A stretch of DNA of 64,000 nucleotides from Doryteuthis pealeii (taxonomy: Eukaryota; Mollusca; Cephalopoda; Myopsida; Loliginidae), in the NCBI GenBank assembly GCA_023376005.1, contig CM042151.1:77341440-77405439 (forward strand). Direction: 5' to 3'. How positions within the stretch are numbered: position 1 is the first letter of the stretch; each line of letters opens with the position of its first letter. The position numbers and the translations under genes were made by a program. The notes beneath the pieces were generated by a model, which worked only from the letters and a program-made list of their open reading frames with translations, was not told the origin of the DNA and did no database searches. Below are positions 43,681-56,922 of the stretch, piece by piece.

Positions 43681-46600
43681 GTTGGAGAAGAACAGGGAGA
43701 GGAAGGTATGATAGGGGTGATATGCGGGGACAAGGATTAGAACCAATATTATGAAACTTGCTACTCTTCCATACACTCGTGCGGCATTTCGAGTTATTGA
43801 ATGTTTTGTTTTGTCTATTTAGGTTGTGTAGTTACAAAGAGGTAGAAGTTAGAGATATTGAATGGAGTTATCTTGATCTGGGTTATAGTGGGATGTTATT
43901 CATTGAGCTTGAAGAGATTCAATGTTGGAGGAGATTATTGCTTTAGTTTTAGAATAACTAGAATAACCGAGCTCAGGAACTCAGGTTGAGAAATATCTCG
44001 CCAATAATGCGTGTGTATAGACCTAGTTTATTACGAAATTACATTTTTTAATATCAATAGGTGTACTAATGGCCTGGTCTCATTCATTAGAGTGGCGTGA
44101 GAACCTGATAATGTGATTATGTTGTGCTATATACAAACTACAGCATTTTGCATGTTATTAGTGGATAGCGCCTGGTAGAGTAGTAGGGTTACAGAGGTGT
44201 GTAGGCTGATCCGTCCGAGGTGAGGGTGAAAGAGTGTAGGGTAATTAGATTGGAGGTATGAAATAGAGCAGTATAAGTTCTATGGTTGAGTATATGGTTG
44301 CGTCAAGCTTGATCTTCTAGAAGTGGTCAAGAAGTCGCATGGAGATTAGTGGAACTTGAGTCAGGTGATTTACGGGTTATGTCGCGCTGCGGTTATGCAG
44401 AGAGTAGAGAACAGACGCTCATCGTCCAATTATGATCACATTGGCACGTACGAAGGATGTTAATCAGCTTCAGTTGTTGGGTTCCAGGTTGGGTGATGCT
44501 TCTGGGATGCTTATGAGGTGATCCTATTGTGTGTGTCTTGTGGTGTCTCTGTGTATATCATGTTTGCCATGGTTGGCTCATGCACTGTGGTTTTGGAAGC
44601 CCCGCGCCCAAGGGATAAAAGACAAGTTCTTTTCTGTGGGTTAGGGGGTGGTGGTTAAGGAGGGGGTTTGGAATCGAAGTTCTTGATGGATAATCTTTGG
44701 CGGAGCAGTGTCAGAAGCCATGGTTAAATGGTAATCTTTCCGTGCCTCTTGGTTATCTGTTCTTTACGTTTCGTGTTCGTGTGTGACTGGTTTCTGGCTT
44801 CACGTTTGTAGGTTAGGTTCGGGTGTATTGGGCTGTCTCGACTCTGTGTTGTTGTCTGTTGGATCCGGACTAGTTTGATGATATTGGAAGTAGTTTCAGC
44901 GATGTCCGGGGATACACAAGGTGTAGCGGAAAACAATGTTGGGGTTGGTATACCACTGAGGGGGAGGGTTTACAGATGCATTGGGACAAGCGACATGAGA
45001 TGAGTCTTCGTCCTCGGTCCGTGCGATCGGGTTAAGGTGGCGTATTCATTTTTAATGTGTGGGGATGCGGGTGTCTTCGTTTGTGTGGGTCTGTGGCGAG
45101 CATTGTCGTTGACTCTGTTTAACCTCAGAAGATTACATGTAGTATGCCTGGATGAGGGAGCTTGGCCTATTGGTAGGCGGGCATGCTACTTGACTGGTGC
45201 TGGTGCTTGCATCACAGTCATATATCTAGTATTTCGTAGATTAGTCTGTAGGTGCTTATGTGTGTCGCCATATGAATGGGGTCAGTCTTATTTCAAAATT
45301 GTTGCGTGTGGTTTATTGAAGTGGATCGCTGCTAGGCGTGATAGTTAAGGTAGGCGATTTTGGGGAGTCAGTGGTTTTGGGAGTGCTTGTATTCAATCTC
45401 TCTTTGTGTCCTTCTATATATCGACCATCATAATTATGTCCATGCATTTCTTTTTCGTATGATGATGGGTAAAATCTTGATCAGACTATAGGATTAATTC
45501 GTATATTTTGGATCAAATAATGATACACGCACAAAAATTTTTCCTTTTAAGTTGGGAGCGCAGAAATGTGGTGAGTTGGTGTGTGTATTGTAATTCTTAT
45601 TGTTTGATTGATATGGAGATATGAGGGATATGTTTACTCCTATAAATTGCATGCTACCGCGGAGTTCTGTTGTCAGATCAAATCGTTGTTCTAATAGCTG
45701 GGATATTGTATACTGTTGTTATTGTTGTATGTGACGATTGCAGTAGGTATTGTGCGAGTGTTCGATGGGTCGCGTGTATGTGTATGTTTACCTTGCAGTC
45801 TAAAACTTAAAATGGTCAATAGAATCCTTGACTTTATCTAATTATTTTATTTTTGGCAAGCGTGTAGCGATTCAGTAAGGTAGGGGTTAGCATTTTTGAT
45901 TTTGCTGTCAATTGGCTAACTTCAGTTGGTAGAGGCCGCGTCGGCTAGAAACCCAAAAAGAGTTCATAGTTTTTGGATACCGGTCTAGCATGCAATGAGA
46001 GTGTGTTGGAATAGGCAACAGGGATTCTGTGCCGGTAAGTAGGAGCTGATAGTATGGGGTGGTGTGCGGCTCCACTCAGATGCAAAAAGAATCGTCCTTG
46101 GTCTAGCGTAGTGAAAAGGGGACTAGACTCATCGGTGACTGGCTGTTATCTGATTAGGAGCCGCCCCAGACCTTTACTTTTTTTTTAGCAAAGTTTTTAA
46201 TTAAAATTCTTTTGCTTTTTAGTTTTGAAGCTAGGGAATGGAGTTGGTATTGACTTGGGTTATGTACAGCATATGATCAGTATTCAGCTATGATTATATT
46301 AAAATTGTTTTCTTTTTAACAGCATTGTGTGATGTTTCATTCAGCCTTTTCTTACTCATCTCATATATGTATATATATATGGTATATATATATAATTATG
46401 GTATTGGTATGTGCTCAGAAGAAGGAAAACGACGGTCGCTGAAACTATAAATTGACTGGTGGGCAGCATCCTGCTCATGTAGAGAGGTTAGTACATAATG
46501 ATATATTGTATATTTGCCGCTGGCAAACAAGGAACGAAAGTGAGTGGAAAAGAAGGAAAGAAGCGCCACAGAAGAAGAGGAGGCTAAAAGGAAGCGAGGA

Positions 46601-49600
46601 TAAGACAGCATCGGCAGAGACCGATAAGAATATGCATACACCTTGTGGTGTTTGCAACCATTGTCAAGCAGATGTGGCATTGCAAAGATCGGTCTGTTCA
46701 AACCACTTGCTACGTAGCTGGTAGGTAAAAATAAAAAAAAATTAATGGAACTAGCCATCGCTTAAATAGGGAAGGAATGCACATAAATTAGAGAGGGACT
46801 GGAGAATATTATCCAATGTTTAGCAAAGTTTTGAAACACGTCGATATCCGTTGATCTGTACTAATATTCTGATTATGCAGTTTTTTCTTTGGGACGCAGA
46901 TCAAGGTTACTTCTGTCCACACTGGAGCTTTTGTTTTTTTAAAGTGGTCGTAAAATGTGTTCTTGTTTTAAAATGAAATGAAGCAGACTGACTTGTTTCA
47001 CGGCTAAGGACATTTTTTTCCGAGTTCAAAAAGGCAGACGATAGCAAAAAGCTTTTGTTTTTTAGTGTTCTTTTGTGATTTTTCTTTAGAAGATTACTTT
47101 TTTAACTTTTATTTTTTATATTAAATAACTTGGTTATTTTTTCTTCTCGAGTATCGGATAATCTTCTTTGGTTTTAAAGATATATCCATAAAGTTTAAAA
47201 AAGGAAGGGAAAAAAAAAATGTTGTTTGTTGGTCGTCAAGAAATTTTCTGGTAAGTCTTTTTTGTGTGTTTCATTTTTTTTTAAAAACTGAAAAATTATT
47301 AATGTGAGAAATTTTGTTGATATTATATTGGTTTATTTTATATTTTTTTCCTTCATTAGTTCTGAGAATTTTATTAAATAAAATTGAATGTCTTATTTAA
47401 TCAATGTTTAAAAGAAATCTTTATGGTATCATCTTTTAATTATTATTTTATATAATATGAAAGTTTGTACGTCGAAAAACAATTTTAAAGGAGAGTAACG
47501 AAATACAGTTTATTAATATAGATAAATAAACTTTTAATTTATTGACTGATTCATATGTTTTGATTTTAGCCATTAAGTATTTTTTTCTGACACTCTGCGA
47601 TTAATATTCAAAGAACAAAAGTTATATCGGTTTGTTTCATAACAAAACATCAGAGCACATTTTTTAAGGAACTGAGTCGCTACTCAAACTAGCAAATCAC
47701 GTATTTGAACTTGAAGCTATTCAAAACGAGTTTAGTTGTTTGTTTTATGGCATATCAAGATTGTGGGTTATTTAAAGATGAAGCACTTTTGTAGAAAAAC
47801 ATATTAACCATGGCTGAAGGTGTTCATACTTCCCAAAGGTATTAGTCCGAAAATAAACGTAATATGCGAATTTTTTTTCTGGGAATTCGAACTCCCTAGC
47901 TCGATGTTGTTTTGTTGTTGTCAACATTTTAACACCTTGCGCCACATGGACTTCCCACGAAAGTTTTTTTAAAATTAATTTGTGAAAATGTGTGATTAAT
48001 TAGATACTCATTCTTTATCTTTAAGTAAACTGTATGTGCTAAAGTGTTGGTGATCTGATTTAATGGCACTTCCTCAACCTGTCTGATATTTTATGCCTAA
48101 GAGGTCAGGTAATCGGTTCATTGTAGTTCATTTTACATTTTTGTGTATTGTTTCTTAATTTTTTTTTTAACAGGTCCTATCGAATACTGAATGATTTTTT
48201 GAAACCAAATCTTAACTTATAGAGGGGGCCTAGAATATGGATATGTGGCGTAATGTCAATTTAAGAGATAACTCTACATTCTCGATCTCCAGGATTGGAG
48301 ATCACATCAGGGTGAGTTTGATTGTCACAACTTTTAAAAATTGAAATAGCATCATAAGTGGCTGATGTCTATCCTAGTAGTGACAGGTTGAATTCAGAAT
48401 TGTCTTTCTACTAGACTGATTGCTAACAAGGTTAAGAACCAGTCTGCTCTATTTAGCACTAGCTGGAGGGAGAATAGTTGGATTCGTTACTTTCCAGGTT
48501 AGCGCGTATGGTAAACTGTGGTGATTCTTCGGAATTGAAACTCTTGATGCGACGGAGTTCATTTTCCTGTGACTGCTTTAACCAGTACAAGCACCACGCG
48601 CTCAGGAACCTAAGTGTTTTGTCTGAGATGAGTAGTCAACATACATTATATTAAGGTAGGTATTTCATGTAGGTGTAATATACAGTGGGTAAAGCGCTGC
48701 GGCTTGCGGTATGTGTTGTGTGGATTTGGTACTCTCATGTATAGTGCCATAATCTGCAGTGGCGTTGATGACAAACTAGATTAAATGCTTAGTGAAACTG
48801 ATCTTAGGAGCACTAGAGAAAACAGAAGAACACCTCGATAGCAAGTTGGTAGTGAGTTTAACTTGGCTGATCATTGTTAGTTTGATTCTCACTGAGAGCC
48901 TAAGTACTGTATGTGGCCTTGTGGCCCAAGTGTAGGTTGTTAGTAATGACTATGACTTGAAGTTAGGATGGAAGAATTGATTATTTCTTTTCAGCACTTT
49001 TGGGTTTGGGTGACTGGGCGGTTTGGCGTAGGTGAGCATGTACCCCTTAATCTATTTTAGTGGGGCCCCACTCTATACATCTGTAGTATCATGGTAAAAT
49101 ATATGAAGCATTCTACTACATGTATTTTCATAATAGTTGTATGGGTATAAAATTTGAAACCCATATCTTTTGCGGCCCAAGCAGCTCTTCCCCCATTTTG
49201 TGGTGGGTCGGTGGTAGTACGGTGGGATGGGCTTTTTGAATAAGGTACAGAACGGCTGTAGTTTCAGACTTATCTCTCTCTCGTTAAATGGAGATAGAGG
49301 AAGTGGGTGTATTGGCCTGGTTGCTGAGGCTTCTGACGGGACATGGCCGTAGAATAATAACGTATTTTTAAAACATCCGACAGAGGGGTATACTTCCTGT
49401 GTAGCATGGTAACTGGTGCTAAACTGACCTGGTTATTTATCTTATTTTTATATATTATTTTATTATTAAATTAAACTAGCAAATAAAAAAACGGGGTCCT
49501 CCGGTGAATGTAAATTAATTTTTGCAAAGATATTACCTGAGGTGTGGCGGATTATCAGAAATTCAAATTCAGAAGAGTTTGTACCCTAAGTAAAGTAAGA

Positions 49601-52600
49601 TCATCAAATTCCTCAAAGGAGTAAGAAGTAAATAATGAAACGGAAACTTTGTTTCTGATAACTTTAAATATAATTTGAAAATAAGACAATACTATAATAG
49701 ATATATAAATCCGGGCATATATTTATTAAACTTGTTTAAAAAAAACAATGAGGATCGTCTATGGTTGCATGCTCAAATTTTGAGTGTTTAATCTATGTTA
49801 TACAATTTTGTATAATGTGACGTAATAGTGATAGTTTGTTACAGACAAATAAAGAGCGAATCTCCATTATTAATAGATACAGCCACAATACCATTTAAGT
49901 AGTTAAGTGGGTTTTACTCCATTTTTATTTTGTGCTGACCATTAATTGTGCAGTCCTCAACTCCTAACCAGAATGGAAAGGAACTCACATACGAACTTTT
50001 AGTTTAGCCGCTGGTCAGACAGGTGACACGGTAGCAGTTTCCATTTCTTTTCGTGTTTCCGTATTCCTTGATAAGCTTGCTGTTATCTTTTTTGAATGTT
50101 ATTTGTTTTTCCTTGTACAGTTTCATAGTGTTATAATAAACTTGATGCATATAAGGATGTTCTTTTTACGAAAACCAGTAGGCAGGTAAAGGCACCTACA
50201 TTAACTACTTGTGTACATTCTGGCCTTTTGGTCAGTAGATAAAAGCTTTTCTCTCATCATGTGTCCAAGTGACGAAAGGGACATTTGTTTTGGTGATGTC
50301 TATGTGGTATTATTAGGGAATACGAAGTCAGTCGGGTCAACAATTTATGAATACGATATGATACGATGAAGAGACATAACAGACACAACGTTTTGAAAGT
50401 ATAGATCAAGACTTTATTATCTGCCCGTTAAGTTGAGCCAGCGTTCAGAGCCAGAACTTTTTATTTAATTTAAATCCTCACATGTTTTTAACTGATGCTT
50501 TTCTTTTTTGATTTGATATTTGCTATACTTATTTAGAATAGCTTTTGGGTGGGGAAAAGTAGATTCAAGGGATCACCAAAGGCACCCACCGGATCAGATT
50601 TAAAGGAAAGAATTTCTTTTTCGCACGGTTCGTTAGTACAAATCAACAGATGAGTTTTTTGACTCTAGAATTCATACAAACAAAGACACTTTTTTATACT
50701 GAAATAGTTTTTGATTTTATAGAAAAATATTTCATGTTTGTTAGCAAATTTAAAAATTAATTTTGCACTAACGTAAACTATTTGTATTGAATTAATAAAA
50801 TATTTTTCACGATAGGAATCCATGTAGCATAGGAGACACATAAAAATAAATTATGTTGCAAATATATTCATAATAGTTGTGATATTTACATATCAATCAA
50901 TACAGTAAATGTGAGCCAATTATTATGGGATACGAGATAATAATGTTTTTTATGAAAATTCTGACTAAACAAAATCTTTTTGCTTTTTATTACAGGTTAA
51001 AAACACATATTTGGAGTTTTTCAAAAGTGAATGGCACATCTGCTTTTTTATACGAAGGTGAAAAAACTAATGTTTGCTTTGCAACTTCCCTTTAATTCAC
51101 AAACTGCTACTCATCATTGAAATGTGAACTGCAGTTGGAAGCTTTCATTGTTTTTCCTTCTCTTAAAGCTTTTAGTTTAAAGTCTCAGTAGAGTAATTTT
51201 ATGAAGGAGGAGAGTTTCACAATGATATTTCATAAAATGCCTTTACAACGTTTGGAAACTAATGCATAGAATTCACTGTTTAAAAAAAAAAAAAAAAAAA
51301 ATATCACCTCAAATAGCTTATCAGTTCTCGTTACAAACATTTTTCTCCTAACGTCTTATGACACTTGAATGCCAGGTTGGGGAAAAGCCTTCACTGTGCT
51401 TCTTGTGTGCAGGACTTTTCAAATGAAAGACTCTACGACTATGCGCCCCCTGAGAAGAAACATTACAATTGTGAACCTGTGGCAAGACTTTTCCGAGCAC
51501 ATCCCTAATGAGATTGCGAATACAACTGGGAGAAGCATTCCACTGTGAAGTTGTGTGGAAGGACTATTCAATAAAGGAGACTTAGCTGAAGTCATATACG
51601 GGCAACACGGGAGAACCATGTTTGTGACATGTGGCAAGAGTTTTTCCAAAAATGACTCTACTTGTTCATTCGCACACACTGAAAAGAAGCATTCAGTGCA
51701 ATATGTGATAGTTTATAACATGATAAACTCAGGATTCACTCTGCGTATCCACGGAGAGAAACATTCCACTGGAGAGCTGTGGAAAAGACTTTTCAAATAA
51801 TAAGAGATGCTTAGTCAATCAGTTATAACAGGAGAGGAAGATTTTCATTGTGAGGCTTGTGGACAAGATTTCTACAAGAGGAACTGCTTAGGCACATACG
51901 CACAACATATGGGAAACCTTTTCGCTGTGAAATTTGTGGAAAAGGATTTGTTACAGACAGAAGGCTGTGAAAACATGATCCAACGACACATGAATAGGTG
52001 AAGAGTGTTTTGATAGTGTTTGTATTTGATTAGCATTTGTCAATCTGTTTACTAAAAGATTCACGGGTAAAGGAAAAGAAGACAAAATTACAAAAATGAA
52101 TATTTTTATTACTACTAAAAATAGTTACATAAAGGAATCTTATTATCGTCTTGATTCATAGATTTTTTACAGTGTTTGGATAAAAGCTGATCATGGGTAA
52201 CTTGATATATTTTATATCCTATATATATTATTATTATATATGTGTGTGTGTGGTTATCTAGATTTATATTTTAAAGAAGAGTGTTATTCACTGATAGGTG
52301 CATATAAAATTAGTTTGGATAGCATAAACACAGTGCCAAACCCTGGTGAACTGTTTTACAAAAAGTCTGGCACAAAATTTTTCATCATGATTTTTCTCCT
52401 AATGTAGAAATAAGTTGCAAATAGTTGAGACAAGTATTAAAAATTGTTATTAATATGTTTTCGCAAGGCACAAAAGTAAATTTTAATTTAAAAAAATGCA
52501 TATCAATCGTATATATATGGTTAAATAATTTTATCCAGAGAAAAAAGTAAAATTTTTGGAATGGATTAAGAAAAAGCCCCTTTTCTATACTTTTACAACA

Positions 52601-53090
52601 TATCAATAAAAAAAAGAACACATAAATCAGTACAAATTTTGTGTGACATAGCGTTATCAAGGTACAAAAGCGAATCTGAGAGAGTAAGGGCATTTCTATA
52701 CTTTTTACATAAGCACTAAGATTACCTAATATTATAAAACAAATTGTGTACTGATATAGACATTTTCTATACTTTTACAATATAAGCATTAAAAAATATA
52801 AATATCGGAAAGACTTGTTAAATCAAGTCTATATCAGAATAACAAAAAAGCCACATATTTCTGTTTTTATCTTTGATGCATTTTCTATAACTATTTATTT
52901 CATTAAGCAATTGAAATAACACATACTTCAACAAAAAATTTCTTATATGTTTTTAAGATATTGTACAAAAAAAACCTGGTCAACAAAAATTGGTAAGGTT
53001 TTCTATCAAATTTAAAAAAAATTTTGTTTTTAACAACAAAAAAAATTGAATTCTGACATGTGTTTGTGATATTTGAAATATAGTTTTAAT
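43680..53090 (-). repeat. Left arm of giant inverted repeat (damaged copy)
   Basis: Matches the reverse complement of about 53275-62410 in order. Examples: 51000 with 55740, 50410 with 56360 (LTR piece), 49470-49876 with 56923-57326 (Helitron), 47240 with 59525, 46200-46320 with 60430-60560, 45430-45840 with 60900-61200, 44780-45060 with 61480-61700, 44040-44120 with 62110-62170. The coordinate sum stays near 106400-106750. Substitutions and indels rise from modest near the loop to extreme at the far end. Confidence 0.9.
51360..52015 (+). pseudogene. Damaged mirror copy of the 8-finger gene
   Basis: Reads like the minus-strand gene at 54648-55361: remnants such as HTGEKHFHCE-type linkers, CEACGQDF and CEICGKGF are visible between frameshifts. 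One or two fingers at a time are open, and whole fingers are missing. Treat it as an error-laden duplicate of the right-arm gene, not as a second locus. Confidence 0.8.
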
Positions 53091-53094
53091 AAAA

Positions 53095-53275
53095 TCAGAA
53101 TTTTAAAAAAAAATTTTTTTCAAAATGACACATTTTTGCCTTTTTTTAAAAATGACACATTGATAATTCTTTAAGGAAAAAAAAATAGGACAATTTACAA
53201 TCCTAATTTTTTCATAAAAGTTTAAAGGGAGGGGAGGTGCTGTTGTACCGAAATTTTGAGCGTACCTACTTATTA
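53095..53275. other. Loop of the giant inverted repeat
   Basis: About 180 bases without a match across the axis. The closest recognisable match is dispersed repeat S (GGGGAGGTGCTG, CCGAAATTTTGAG), also at about 30590-30625. The flanking 53010-53090 and 53275-53345 still pair with each other. Confidence 0.6.
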
Positions 53276-53423
53276 ACTACTTCAAATTTCACAAAGTCCA
53301 ATGTGTGTACTTTTCAATATTTTTTGTTATTAAAAAAAACTTTTTTTTAAATCGACTTGAGTTGATTATGCTTTATAATTTAACTCCTTAACAACCACAT
53401 ATTCAGAAGTCAGGTGTATCACC

Positions 53424-53441
53424 CACACACACACACACACA
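53424..53441. repeat. (AC)n microsatellite
   Basis: Nine AC units. Absent from the left arm, which skips about 150 bases here. Confidence 0.9.
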
Positions 53442-53544
53442 ACCAGGTGTGCAGACTGAAAAACCATATTCTGAATTTTTTTGTATTCCAGAATATCTAA
53501 AGCAACAATATTTCAAATTACACTATGAAACATAAATTTTGTTG

Positions 53545-54130
53545 TTGGATAGTATGTGTTATTTTTCAATTGCTTATATTATAAAAGTATAGAAAATGTC
53601 CATTATTCCCTTCAAACTTTCTTTTCTGCCCTGGATAACACTATGAGACAGAAATATAGTGTTTGGATGGTATATGTTATTTCTTAATTGCTTATGTTAT
53701 AAAAGTATAGAAAATGTCCATTATTCTCTTCAAATGTGCTTTTTGTATTCTGGATAAGACTATGGAACACAAGTCTTATTCCTGGATATTTATATTTTTT
53801 TTAATTGCTTATATTGTAAAAGTATAGAAAATGTCTATATCCAGGATAACACAAATTTTGTTTTTTAATAATGTAGGTAATTTCTTAGTTGCTTATGTTA
53901 TAAAAGTATAGAAAATGGCCCTTACTCTCTTCAGACTTCGCTTTTGTACCTTGGATAACGCTATGTCACACAAATTTGGTTACTGGATATTATGTGGTTT
54001 TTTTTATTGCATATGTTGTAAAAGTATAGAAAAAGGCTCTTATTCCATTCAAATTTTACTTTTTTTCTCTGGATAAAATTATTTAACACAAATTATGTTA
54101 CTGGATTGTATGCATTTTTTTTAAATTGAA
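53545..54130. repeat. Tandem repeat, unit about 117 bp, five copies
   Basis: AAAAGTATAGAAAATG recurs near 53584, 53702, 53818, 53902 and 54020, each after AATTGCTTAT(A/G)TT and before a variable block ending in TGGATAA...ACACA. One unit is shortened. The mirror array is at about 52390-52940. Confidence 0.85.
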
Positions 54131-54647
54131 AATTTAGCTTTTGTGCCTTGGATAACATTATTTAATACATATTTTTAATGTTTACTTGTTCTCAACTAGT
54201 TTCAAACTTATTTCTACATTAGGAGAAAAAAATTCATGATGAAAAGATTTTGTGCAGACTTTTTTTGTAAAAGACAGTCACCAAGTGGTGTTGGCACTGT
54301 GTTTATGCTATCCAAACCTAAATTTTCATATGCCCTATCAGTGATATTAAGCACTCTTTCTTTATAAATATAAAAATCTATATAACCACACACACACATA
54401 TATATATATATATTATATATATATATATAATTATATATATCAAGTTACCCCAATGATCAGCTTTTTATCCAAACACTGTAAAAATTGCTATGGAATCAAG
54501 AGATAATGAAGATGTCCTTTATGTAACTATTTTTAAGGTAGTAATAAAAAATATTTCATTTTTTGTAGATTTTTTTCTCTTTTCCTTGTTTAACCCAGTG
54601 AATCTTTTTAAGAACAGATTGACAAATGCTAATCAAATACAAAACTA

Positions 54648-55361
54648 TCAAACATCTTCACCATCATGTGTTCGTTGCATATGGTTTTGCAAGTTCCGTT
54701 TGTCTGAAAAATCCTTTTCACAAATTTCACAGCCGAAAGGTTTTTCTCCAGTATGTGTGCGTATGTGCCTAAGCAAGTTTCCTCTTTGTGAGAAATCTTT
54801 TCCACAAGCCTCACAATGAAATGGCTTCTCTCCTGTATGAATACGTGTATGACTAAGCAGTTCTCTTTTATTGGAAAAGTCTTTGCCACAGGTCTCGCAG
54901 TGGAATGGTTTCTCTCCTGTGTGAGTACGCAGGTGAATCCTGAGTTTATCATTGGTTATAAAATCCTTATCACATATTTGACACTGGAATGGCTTCTTTT
55001 CAGTGTGTGTCCGGGAATGGACAAGTAGAGTCGATTTTTGGAGAAAACTCTTGCCACAGTTGTCACATTGAAATGGCTTCTCCCCTGTGTGTGCCCGTAT
55101 ATGACTCAGTAAGTCTCCTTTACTTGAATAGTCCTTGCCACACACTTCACAGTGGAATGGCTTCTCTCCAGTGTGTAGTCGCATATGCCTCATTAGGGAT
55201 GCTTTCTGGGAAAAGTCTTTGCCACAGGTTTCACAATGGTATGGTTTCTTCTCAGGGTGTGTGCGCATATGTGCTAGGATGTCTTTCATTTGGGAAAAGT
55301 CCTTGCCACAAGTGTCACAGTGGAAGGGCTTTTCCCCAACCTGTGCATTCATATGTGTCAT
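54648..55361 (-). CDS. C2H2 zinc-finger protein, 8 fingers, at least 237 residues
   Basis: Likely a nuclear DNA-binding protein. Eight regular C2H2 fingers run the whole length, most joined by TGEKPF linkers, so they should bind DNA as one continuous unit. The last finger has HMQRTH (His-x4-His). The others have His-x3-His. Helix residues at -1, 2, 3, 6: QKDA, QASR, SGDS, QSTV, TDKI, NRES, QGNR, DRNN. Finger 7 (Q..N..R) is a classic GAA reader. The frame stays open for at least 55 bases before the first ATG, and those codons look like the end of another finger (KHFSPTPSFMTHM), so the protein may begin further upstream in a prior exon. No KRAB or BTB domain. A damaged mirror copy is at 51360-52015. 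Confidence 0.9.
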   Translation of the reverse strand: MTHMNAQVGEKPFHCDTCGKDFSQMKDILAHMRTHPEKKPYHCETCGKDFSQKASLMRHMRLHTGEKPFHCEVCGKDYSSKGDLLSHIRAHTGEKPFQCDNCGKSFLQKSTLLVHSRTHTEKKPFQCQICDKDFITNDKLRIHLRTHTGEKPFHCETCGKDFSNKRELLSHTRIHTGEKPFHCEACGKDFSQRGNLLRHIRTHTGEKPFGCEICEKDFSDKRNLQNHMQRTHDGEDV

Positions 55362-56269
55362 AAAAGACGGTGTAGGAGAAAAATGTTTGTGAACGAGAAT
55401 ACTGATAAAGCTATTCTGAGGTGTATTTTTTATTTTTTTTTAACAGTTTGGAATTCTATTGCGATTAGTTTCCAAAGCTGTTTTGTAAAGGCAATTTTAT
55501 GAAATTCATGGTGAACTCCTCCTCCTTCATAAACATTACTCTACTGAGACTTAAACTAAAAGCTTTTAAGAGAAGGAAAAAAATGAAAGCTTCCAACTGC
55601 AAGTTCACATTTCAATGATAGTAGCAGTTTGTGAATTAAAGTGAAGTTGCAAAGCAGATACATTAGTTTTTTTCACTCTTCCTGTATAAAAAAGCAGGAT
55701 GTGCCATTCACTTGAAAACTCCAAATATGTGTTTTTAAACCTGTAATAAAAAGCAAAAAGATTTGTTTAGTAGAATTTATCATAGAAAAACAATTATTAT
55801 CTCTATCCCATAATAATTGTCACATTTACTGTATTGAATTGATATGTAAATATCACAACTATTATGAGATAGATATGAACATAATTTATTTTTATGTGTC
55901 TCTATGCTACATGGATTCCTATCTGAAAAAATATTGTTATAATGTCAATAACAATATTAGTTTATTGTTAGTGCAAAATTAATTTTTTTAACATTTGCTA
56001 ACAACATGAAATAATTTTTTCTATTAAAATCAAAAACTATTTCAGTATAAAAAGGTGTCTTTTGTTTGTATGAAATTCTAGAGTCAAAAACTCATCTGTT
56101 GATTTTGTTTACTAACAACGGCGAAAAGCAAAATTCTGTTCCTTTCAAATCTGATCTCGGCTGGGGTGCCTATTGGTGACCTGATCTACTTTTTCCCCCC
56201 ACCCAGAAGTCTATTCTAAATAAGTATAGCAAATATCAAATCAAAAAAGAAAAGCAATCAGTAAAATAC

Positions 56270-56440
56270 ATGTGAGGATTTAAATTAAATAAAAAGTTCT
56301 GAGCGTCTGAACGCTGGCGTTCAGACTTAACGGGCAGATTAATAAAGTCTTGATCTATACTTCAAAACAGTTGTGTCTTGTTATTTCTCTTCATCTTATC
56401 ATTTCGTATTCCCTATAAATTGGTGACCCCGACGTGATTC
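56270..56440 (+). mobile_element. LTR-retrotransposon remnant with tRNA-Trp primer site
   Basis: TGGTGACCCCGACGTGAT (56421-56438) is complementary to the 3' end of eukaryotic tRNA-Trp, the primer of CsRn1-type Gypsy retrotransposons. It is preceded by an LTR-like end (ATTCCCTATAAAT) and, 80 bases earlier, AATAAAG, as expected for the LTR polyadenylation signal. No gag or pol frame follows, so this is a solo or truncated remnant. The LTR start was not located. Confidence 0.6.
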
Positions 56441-56922
56441 GTATTCCCTATATACACATAGACATCACAAAAACTAAATGGTCCCATTTCGTCACTTGGA
56501 CACATGATGAGAGAAAAGCTTTTTATCTGACTGACCAAAAGGCCAGAATGTGACACAAGGTTAGTTTAATGTAGGGTGCCTTTTACTGCCTACTGGTTTT
56601 CGTAAAAAGGGGATGACATCCTTACTGATGTCATCAAGTTTATTTAATAAACACTATGAAACTGTACAAGGAAAAACAAATAACATTCAATAAAAGGATA
56701 ACAGCAAATGCTTATCAAGGAAATAGGAAACACGAAAGAAATGGGAGAACTGCTTACCGTGTCACCTGTCCTGACCAGCGGCGTAAACTAAAAAGGGTTC
56801 GTATGTGAGTTCCCTTTACCATTTTCTGGTTAGGGAGTTGAGGACTGCACAAATTAATGGTCAGCACAAAATAAAATTAGTAAAACCCACTAAACTACTC
56901 TAAATTGGATATTGTGGCTGTA

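Noticed and set aside
45037..45348. 103-codon plus-strand open frame in the GT-rich region
   Set aside because: It lies in the damaged left arm. The sequence is an error-laden mirror of 61190-61520, so the frame is an accident of insertions.
53130..53265. A biological centromere or replication-fork palindrome centre at the loop
   Set aside because: One-sided sequence damage and the short non-pairing loop are more simply explained by a foldback read.
53545..54130. CRISPR-like array
   Set aside because: Eukaryotic context, repeats of about 117 bp with diverging units, and no short identical repeats with unique spacers.
54989..55392. Plus-strand frames of 85-124 codons over the 8-finger gene
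   Set aside because: Antisense shadows. Periodic CGKDF-coding repeats keep the opposite strand open.
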